A stretch of DNA of 10,156 nt from Bacillota bacterium (GTDB taxonomy: Bacteria; Bacillota; Clostridia; Christensenellales; CAG-138). Positions 6,220 to 10,156 of this stretch are shown here, in pieces. Both the position numbers and the translations under genes were made by a program. Where the stretch lies: assembly GCA_023461495.1 (NCBI GenBank), contig JAEYLA010000119.1, positions 1 through 10,156 on the forward strand, read 5' to 3'. The stretch's first letter is position 1, and every line of letters starts with the position of its first letter. The notes beneath the pieces were generated by a model. It had not been told where the DNA came from. It did not search any database and was given only the letters and a program-made list of their open reading frames with translations.

Positions 6220-7569
6220 TCAGATTCTTTTCGGCTGGTTGAAGAAGCTGCCGATGGTCATGATGATGGCAAACAGCAGCAGGTACCAGGCCACAGCAAT
6301 CCCATGCGCAAAGATCGCGGCCACCACCATGAAGATGGAGCCGAGGATGGCCAGCGTGGGAATGAAAAAGCGCTTGCCGAAGGAAAGCTCCTTCTCGTTC
6401 TTCATCAGCCTAAAGAAGATCGGGATGTATGCAGCATACAGGGTGACGATGGGAAGCTCGGACGAATCGAACGACAGGGGGCCGAACCAGGATTCGGTCA
6501 GGTTGGCGCCGTAGAAATACAGCAACCAGAAGCTGCAAAGAAGAAGGCCAAAGATGGAGGAGTTCGCAGGCATGTTGGTGCCGCTGTCCACCTGCTTGAA
6601 AATATCGGGGCGCGGGCCGACGTTGCGCGCGGCAAGCGAATACATGCCGCGGGTGCATCCAAGCATCAGGCCGTTGAGCGTGCCAAGGCACGAAATGACA
6701 ACAAACACAAACAGCAGCGTGCCGCCCACATTGGAAAAGATCTTCGTAAAGGCGGCCTTTGCGCCTTCCTCGCCGTTTTGCATCATCTCGGCGTTGCTGA
6801 TACCGCCTGCAAGACCGACATAGTAGAGGATATAGACGACGATGACGATGATGGTGCCAAACAGAAGCGCTTTAGGCAGGTTCTTCTTTGCGTCCCTGAG
6901 TTCAGCGTTGATGCTGGTTGCAACAATCCAGCCCTCATACGCAAACGCGCTTGCGACGACTGCCGTGAAGAGCGCCGCGCTTTTTTCCACCGGGACGACC
7001 ACGGTGGTGAAGTTTTCTACCGTCATGCCGTTGGTTAGCCCCGCTATGGTGCCGATTACCGCCATCAACAGCAAAGGGATGAGCTTGATCACGGTAGTGG
7101 AAACCTGAAATTTTCCGGCGGCTACGGGGGAGAGCGCATTGACCGCGTAGCTTGCAATCAGGTAGAAGCCCGCAATGATCATGCATTCCGCTCCCACAAT
7201 GGAGAAGCCTAAAAGCACGCAGGTATACCGTGCCGATACCCATGCAAGCACGGAGGTAATGGCCGGGTAATAGACCGTCGCCATGAACCAGCCGATATAA
7301 TAGCCATATTTTTTGCCCATGGTGACGTCGGCATAGTCTACAAGGCCGTTGACGTATTCGTACTTTGTCGCCATGATGGAAAACGTGTAGGCGCAGATGA
7401 TCATGATCAGGCCGCCAATGATCCAGGAAAGGATGCCCAGCGCCAGATCGCCTCCGGTGGCTGTCAAAATCTTTTCCGCTTTGAAGAATACGCCGCTGCC
7501 GATGACGATGCCCACCACCATTGCGATGGCGGTCATCAACCCGTATTTCTTTTTAAGCTCTCCGTCCAT
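6220..7569 (-). CDS. APC-superfamily amino-acid permease
   Basis: A 449-residue secondary transporter with about 12 transmembrane helices, typical in length for the APC family. Helix 1 holds the unwound substrate-binding motif GIVIGSGVFF (residues 20-29). SAFAYEGWIVATSINAELRD in the middle and the following DAKKNLPKAL match the LAT-like/amino-acid-antiporter branch. Substrate cannot be predicted; exchange or proton-coupled uptake of a neutral amino acid is typical of the branch. I start at the ATG at 7569 (MDGELKKKYGL) because GGGAG lies 11 bases upstream and helix 1 follows at once. The frame stays open to 7833, but that extension is Cys-rich, unlike any permease, and crosses the gene's own promoter. 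The gene stands alone, transcribed away from the methyltransferase. Confidence 0.92.
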   Translation of the reverse strand: MDGELKKKYGLMTAIAMVVGIVIGSGVFFKAEKILTATGGDLALGILSWIIGGLIMIICAYTFSIMATKYEYVNGLVDYADVTMGKKYGYYIGWFMATVYYPAITSVLAWVSARYTCVLLGFSIVGAECMIIAGFYLIASYAVNALSPVAAGKFQVSTTVIKLIPLLLMAVIGTIAGLTNGMTVENFTTVVVPVEKSAALFTAVVASAFAYEGWIVATSINAELRDAKKNLPKALLFGTIIVIVVYILYYVGLAGGISNAEMMQNGEEGAKAAFTKIFSNVGGTLLFVFVVISCLGTLNGLMLGCTRGMYSLAARNVGPRPDIFKQVDSGTNMPANSSIFGLLLCSFWLLYFYGANLTESWFGPLSFDSSELPIVTLYAAYIPIFFRLMKNEKELSFGKRFFIPTLAILGSIFMVVAAIFAHGIAVAWYLLLFAIIMTIGSFFNQPKRI

Positions 7570-7616
7570 AGCAAATAAATCTCCCTTTTCTGTTCTTTTG
7601 TTTCCTGTCTGAAGAT

Positions 7617-7641
7617 GCAAAAAACAGCAGTCCGCCGTTTT
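7617..7641 (-). promoter_or_regulatory. Possible attenuator hairpin in the permease leader
   Basis: On the minus strand AAAACGGC (7641-7634), a five-base loop and GCTGTTTT (7628-7621) form an eight-pair stem with one G-U, running into a six-base T run (7624-7619). It lies inside the predicted ~155-base leader. T run and stem overlap, so it may be a weak terminator or nothing. Confidence 0.3.
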
Positions 7642-7731
7642 GGAGAAAAAATATTGCAGATTGCCCGTTAATTGATGGAAGAAGCTGCCGCGGCACAACA
7701 TTGTCAATGCGGCTGAATGGTTACCTAACGT

Positions 7732-7761
7732 ATTATCGCGTAGCGGGCATGCCTGTGTCAA
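7732..7761 (-). promoter_or_regulatory. Promoter of the amino-acid permease
   Basis: Read on the minus strand: perfect TTGACA (7761-7756), 18-base spacer, GATAAT (7737-7732). The predicted transcript starts near 7725, about 155 bases before the permease ATG. Confidence 0.65.
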
Positions 7762-7783
7762 TAGCGGAACCCTCTTGTATAAT
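7755..7783 (+). promoter_or_regulatory. Divergent promoter toward the methyltransferase leader
   Basis: GTGTCA (7755-7760), 17 bases, perfect TATAAT (7778-7783). Its -35 shares bases with the permease -35 on the other strand, so the two polymerases would exclude one another. The transcript would start near 7790 and carry a leader of about 295 bases. An extended -10, TGGTATACT (7901-7909), is a possible second start further in. Confidence 0.5.
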
Positions 7784-7840
7784 AAAGTCGTACTGAATAT
7801 TGTTCCACAGGGAGCGTTATTGGTACAATGCAAGCAACGG

Positions 7841-7936
7841 ATGGAGGTGGGCGTTTATCTCCTTGGAGGTAAGTGCCTGTTTTCCTTAGCTTCTGTGACG
7901 TGGTATACTTTGATCATATTCCGCGAAAGCAGGTGA
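7841..7936 (+). CDS. Candidate 31-residue leader or membrane peptide
   Basis: An ATG-to-TGA frame starting MEVGVYLLGG, with a hydrophobic middle (LFSLASVTWYTLIIF) and a charged end, RESR. It sits in the leader between the predicted promoter and the methyltransferase, just before a perfect hairpin. It has no good ribosome site, which weakens the case. It could be a regulatory leader peptide, a small holin-like toxin (these also begin with a short N-terminus, one helix and a basic tail), or chance. A 14-codon frame from the ATG at 7828 overlaps it, with GGGAG about 13 bases upstream. Confidence 0.28.
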   Translation: MEVGVYLLGGKCLFSLASVTWYTLIIFRESR

Positions 7937-7938
7937 TT

Positions 7939-7964
7939 CATTTGTATTTCTTTAAATACAAATG
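7939..7964 (+). promoter_or_regulatory. Leader hairpin 1, perfect 11-bp stem
   Basis: CATTTGTATTT (7939-7949), loop CTTT, AAATACAAATG (7954-7964). It follows the candidate leader peptide's stop by two bases. There is no T run, so it is not a terminator; the strand is assigned from the surrounding transcript, and a palindromic protein site is an alternative. Confidence 0.6.
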
Positions 7965-7982
7965 CTTAGAACGATGTAACTG

Positions 7983-8044
7983 CTCGGCACAGTATTTTGA
8001 CAGCTGATTGTGCCGAGTATGCCAGCTGCCTAAGATGCTGTGCC
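7983..8044 (+). promoter_or_regulatory. Mutually exclusive leader hairpins 2a/2b
   Basis: CTCGGCACA (7983-7991) pairs perfectly with TGTGCCGAG (8009-8017). The same left arm, as GGCACAG (7986-7992), can instead pair with CTGTGCC (8038-8044), which is followed by TTTT and so looks like a weak terminator. The two folds cannot coexist, the hallmark of attenuation leaders. Confidence 0.5.
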
Positions 8045-8074
8045 TTTTCAAAGTTAACTAATATTTGAAAAAGG
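8043..8074 (+). promoter_or_regulatory. Hairpin covering the methyltransferase ribosome site
   Basis: CCTTTTCAAA (8043-8052) pairs with TTTGAAAAAGG (8064-8074) with one bulged A, masking part of the AAGGAG ribosome site (8071-8076). Its left arm shares 8043-8044 with hairpin 2b, so the structures compete. Confidence 0.5.
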
Positions 8075-8085
8075 AGCAGCAAATC

Positions 8086-8847
8086 ATGAATTACAAAGAA
8101 TTAAAAAACACATGGATGGAAGAAGAACAACGCGCTTTTCAAGGATGGGATTTTTCTCACTTGCACTTCCGATGGCAACATGGGCCCCTCGCGTGGGATT
8201 ACAAATCCATTGTAATGGAATACCTTCATTTTACAGACCGGCTTTTGGATATGGGGACTGGCGGCGGAGAATTTTTACTTTCGTTAGGCCATCCATACGA
8301 GAATATAGCGGTAACAGAAGCGTGGCGGCCAAATATTCAGCTGTGTATGGAAAAGCTTGCGCCGCTTGGCATTCAAGTCTATCCGGTACAGGAAGATGAC
8401 CCTCACCCTCTGCCAATTGCTGATGACAGCTTTGACATCGTGATTAACCGCCACGAATCATATGACTTGCATGAGGTCGGGCGCATTTTGAAACCGGGCG
8501 GCATGTTCATTACACAGCAGGTCGGCGGAGAAAACTGCACTGCGCTTGAAAATCGCATTAACCTTGAAATTCCGGTTCATCAGTCTTTTTCCATAGAAAC
8601 GGAACTGCCCCAATTCCATGACTGCGGTTTCTCAGTGCATTACTCAAATGAGTGCTATCCCCAGTTAAAATTCTTTGATGTTGGAGCCGTTGTTTTCTGG
8701 GCCAAAGTTATTGAATGGTCTTTCCCGGGGTTTTCTGTGGAAAGAAACTATGATAGACTGTGCGCTCTGCAGGATGATATTGACCAAAACGGTTTTATCT
8801 CTGACCTGGAACACAGATTTATCATTGCAGCGCAAAACATGAAGTAG
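8086..8847 (+). CDS. Class I SAM-dependent methyltransferase
   Basis: A 253-residue soluble methyltransferase. The Rossmann glycine motif LLDMGTGGGEF is at residues 53-63, the acidic end of strand 2 at VTEAWRPN (76-83), and the later strands appear as DSFDIVINRHES (114-125) and ILKPGGMFITQQVGGEN (134-150). The N-terminus, LKNTWMEEEQRAFQGWDFSH, matches a group of Bacillota methyltransferases of unknown substrate. The ATG at 8086 follows AAGGAG by nine bases; the open frame from TTG 8065 would include its own ribosome site and is rejected. It is monocistronic with its own terminator. The gene is visibly more AT-rich than the permease or folT and is preceded by a structured leader, which hints at acquisition and inducible expression. 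Substrate unknown; rRNA or small-molecule methylation are both possible. Confidence 0.88.
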   Translation: MNYKELKNTWMEEEQRAFQGWDFSHLHFRWQHGPLAWDYKSIVMEYLHFTDRLLDMGTGGGEFLLSLGHPYENIAVTEAWRPNIQLCMEKLAPLGIQVYPVQEDDPHPLPIADDSFDIVINRHESYDLHEVGRILKPGGMFITQQVGGENCTALENRINLEIPVHQSFSIETELPQFHDCGFSVHYSNECYPQLKFFDVGAVVFWAKVIEWSFPGFSVERNYDRLCALQDDIDQNGFISDLEHRFIIAAQNMK

Positions 8848-8857
8848 CCTTCCTGAT

Positions 8858-8889
8858 CTCCTTTGGCTTTTGCCAAGGGAGGTTTTTTT
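8858..8889 (+). terminator. Terminator of the methyltransferase gene
   Basis: CTCCTTTGGC (8858-8867), loop TTTT, GCCAAGGGAG (8872-8881) with one T-G pair, then seven T (8883-8889). It begins 11 bases after the stop. Confidence 0.9.
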
Positions 8890-9218
8890 GCTTCCCCTTG
8901 ACTTTATAATTGTCGGTTTTAAAAGAAGCACAGTAATTTTAAAAAAACAGAAGCATCCTTACTTGTAAAACACCGATGGGAAAAAGGAAATAAATATTAT
9001 TCATTAATCAATTATTGCGGTATTTCAAAAAAATAAAGATAATGTACGGATAAAATAAATGACATGGCATAAAAAGTCCAGGGATTTTGCCTGTTTGCGC
9101 ACTATATATTTTCTAAAAAGAAATTTCCATTTTCGGAATATTTATTTCTATTTAAAGTATCCCGGCGTATCTTGGCGCGTGTATAAAATGAATTAATTGT
9201 TTCATTGGGGTAAAAAAA
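8890..9218. other. AT-rich intergenic stretch without a convincing gene
   Basis: About 330 bases, strongly AT-rich compared with both flanks. No frame with a ribosome site was found. A TTGCGG (9015-9020), 17-base spacer, GATAAT (9038-9043) plus-strand match exists but such hits are expected in this composition. An imperfect inverted repeat, AGAAATTTCC...ATTTATTTCT, lies around 9118-9151. It may hold an untranslated small RNA or be decayed DNA; I see nothing decisive. Confidence 0.5.
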
Positions 9219-9247
9219 TATTGCGCAGGAAATGATTCTGCGCAATA
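9212..9247 (-). terminator. Terminator of the small membrane-protein gene
   Basis: A perfect 10-base inverted repeat, TATTGCGCAG (9219-9228) and CTGCGCAATA (9238-9247), nine-base loop. On the minus strand the stem is followed by seven T (9218-9212). It lies 25 bases beyond the stop of the small minus-strand ORF and argues that this ORF is a real transcription unit. Confidence 0.85.
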
Positions 9248-9272
9248 ACAAGACGCATATTTGTGTTTACAA

Positions 9273-9449
9273 TCAATGTGTACGCAGCCAGCTGAGGATG
9301 TAAAGCAGGCTCAACAGAAGCTGCAACACAAAAAGGCCGATGCAAACATTCTTTCGCACGTTGTCCTTGCGGCGGTGAAAGATGTTGACGCCTACCAGGG
9401 GCACGACGGGAATGATGCCCGCACAAAAAATGAACGCTACGGTGAGCAA
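9273..9449 (-). CDS. Small two-helix membrane protein, 58 residues
   Basis: Start TTG at 9449 with AGGAGG exactly nine bases upstream. The same frame runs on upstream to an ATG at 9491, but that would put the ribosome site inside the gene. The protein begins MLTVAFIFCAGIIPVVPLVG (helix 1), has a basic loop FHRRKDNVRKN (24-34) and a second helix, GLFVLQLLLSLLYILSWL, ending RTH. The positive loop predicts both termini outside with the loop in the cytoplasm. It has its own promoter-like sequence and a strong terminator. No family recognised; it resembles many short two-helix envelope proteins of unknown role. Expression is well supported, function is not. Confidence 0.7.
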   Translation of the reverse strand: MLTVAFIFCAGIIPVVPLVGVNIFHRRKDNVRKNVCIGLFVLQLLLSLLYILSWLRTH

Positions 9450-9511
9450 TGAAGAAGTCCTCCTAAACTCGCATCGTGGCTGGTGATACAACCTGTGACG
9501 GGTAATTACAA

Positions 9512-9540
9512 ACTATAAATACCGTATCATATCCTGTAAC
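9512..9540 (-). promoter_or_regulatory. Possible promoter of the small membrane-protein gene
   Basis: On the minus strand GTTACA (9540-9535), 17 bases, TATAGT (9517-9512), about 60 bases before the TTG start. Both boxes are near consensus. Confidence 0.45.
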
Positions 9541-9667
9541 AAGCAACAATCGGGGGTTACTGGAAGCAAAGGCAATGACGCGCAAAATAGCGTGCGGCTA
9601 GCGGGAGAGGAGAATGTAAAAAGAAAACAAATATTCGTATCAGGTGGTTTTCCTTCGTAAGACTTTC

Positions 9668-9676
9668 TGATACAAT
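9668..9676 (+). promoter_or_regulatory. Possible extended -10 promoter of the Dabb-uvrB operon
   Basis: TGATACAAT, a TGn plus TACAAT extended -10, 35 bases before the Dabb ATG; no good -35 at the right distance. It also overlaps the ATG at 9679, arguing against that as the start codon. Confidence 0.4.
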
Positions 9677-9711
9677 GTATGTCGAATACAGAAACTGGGG
9701 AGGGCACGGAT

Positions 9712-9993
9712 ATGGTCAGGCATGTGGTTTGCCAGAAGTTTGAGGATGCGGCGGATGCCAAGGAGGCGGCGCGGATGCTGCGTGCGTTGGTGGGAACGGT
9801 ACCCGCTTTGCGCAGCATGGAGGTGGGGCTAAACGAGCTTGCGTCCGAACGCGCGTTTGATCTTGTGCTGATTGCCACGTTTGACGATATGGAAGGGCTG
9901 CATGCATATGACACGCACCCCGCGCACGCAGAGGTACGCGGATTCATCAAGCCCCGCAGAACGGGAACCGTGTCTGTTGATTATACGTTTTAA
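9712..9993 (+). CDS. Dabb-domain (stress-responsive alpha/beta-barrel) protein
   Basis: A 93-residue single-domain protein of the Dabb family, dimeric ferredoxin-like folds found in stress proteins and some small-molecule enzymes. The start MVRHVVCQKF is the characteristic first strand of the family (usually M-x-x-H-x-V/L-x-x-K-F). SMEVGLNE, AFDLVLIATFDDMEGLHAYD and HPAHAEV (69-75) follow in the expected order. The ATG at 9712 has GGGAGGG seven bases upstream; the earlier ATG at 9679 has none and adds a non-homologous 11 residues. It lies 17 bases before uvrB on the same strand and is probably co-transcribed. Enzymatic activity is unknown; the UvrB linkage makes a general stress role plausible but unproven. 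Confidence 0.88.
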   Translation: MVRHVVCQKFEDAADAKEAARMLRALVGTVPALRSMEVGLNELASERAFDLVLIATFDDMEGLHAYDTHPAHAEVRGFIKPRRTGTVSVDYTF

Positions 9994-10010
9994 TACGCCG
10001 CTGGAGGCGG

Positions 10011-10156
10011 ATGAAGGGACAAATGGACGAATTTAAAGTGGTATCCCCCTTTGAACCGCAGGGCGACCAGCCGCAGGCGATCGATACGCTTGCGCAGGGC
10101 GTGGAACGGGGGGACAGGCTGCAGGTGCTTTTAGGCGTCACAGGCAGCGGAAAAAC
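10011..10156 (+). CDS. uvrB: UvrABC excinuclease subunit B, N-terminus only
   Basis: The first 48 codons of the nucleotide-excision-repair helicase subunit that verifies damage delivered by UvrA and loads UvrC. FKVVSPFEPQGDQPQAI is the conserved N-terminal signature and LLGVTGSGKT the Walker A loop, cut by the window's end. The start is ATG 10011, close behind GGAGGCGG, or ATG 10023 with AAGGG; the former has the stronger but tightly spaced site. Regulation by a LexA/SOS box is not evident in the short upstream gap; transcription probably comes from the Dabb promoter. Confidence 0.95.
   Translation, partial: MKGQMDEFKVVSPFEPQGDQPQAIDTLAQGVERGDRLQVLLGVTGSGK

Noticed and set aside
7570..7833. 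N-terminal extension of the permease up to 7833
   Set aside because: Cys- and Leu-rich sequence unlike permeases; it crosses the TTGACA-18-GATAAT promoter, and a ribosome site precedes the ATG at 7569.
8065..8085. Upstream TTG start for the methyltransferase
   Set aside because: It would translate the gene's own AAGGAG ribosome site; ATG 8086 is correctly spaced and begins the conserved part.
9614..9619. ATG-TAA minimal frame behind GAGAGGAGA
   Set aside because: A start directly followed by a stop with no downstream gene in register; probably coincidence.

Overview
The window looks like chromosomal DNA of a low-GC-phylum Gram-positive, most likely a gut-type member of the Clostridia (Bacillota). 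The pointers are strong AGGAGG-type ribosome sites, several TTG starts, a tetrahydrofolate (THF) riboswitch in front of an ECF folate-uptake gene, a BclA-like spore-surface domain, and a large serine recombinase of the clostridial type. Genus cannot be fixed from the sequence. No tRNA, rRNA or CRISPR array is visible.

Layout. (1) 1-2843, minus strand: the start of an exopolysaccharide/capsule operon. A promoter at 2815-2843 drives an O-antigen-ligase/Wzy-type membrane protein, then an initiating sugar-phosphate transferase that runs off the left edge. (2) 2870-4740, minus strand: a compact two-gene recombination module, a small TnpW-like ORF overlapping a 532-residue large serine recombinase by ATGA. 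It abuts (3) 4749-5282, plus strand: a BclA/C1q-like spore-surface protein with only a stub of collagen repeat and no convincing start signal, probably cut at its 5' end. (4) 5361-6146, plus strand: promoter, THF riboswitch, antiterminator/terminator pair and folT, a complete folate-sensing attenuation unit. (5) 6220-7569, minus strand: an APC-family amino-acid permease, converging on folT through a shared perfect hairpin terminator. (6) 7732-8889: a divergent promoter region, then a long structured leader (short peptide ORF, competing hairpins, a hairpin covering the ribosome site) and a SAM-dependent methyltransferase with its own terminator. (7) 8890-9218: AT-rich DNA with no convincing gene. 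(8) 9219-9449, minus strand: a 58-residue two-helix membrane peptide with its terminator. (9) 9712 to the right edge, plus strand: a Dabb-domain protein followed 17 bases later by the start of uvrB.

The parts best worth a second look are the methyltransferase leader, which has the architecture of an antibiotic-type attenuation leader; the THF switch, where the competing helices can be drawn to the base; and the recombinase/BclA junction, which looks like the scar of an insertion next to a surface-polysaccharide operon. No wholly new multi-gene system is evident.
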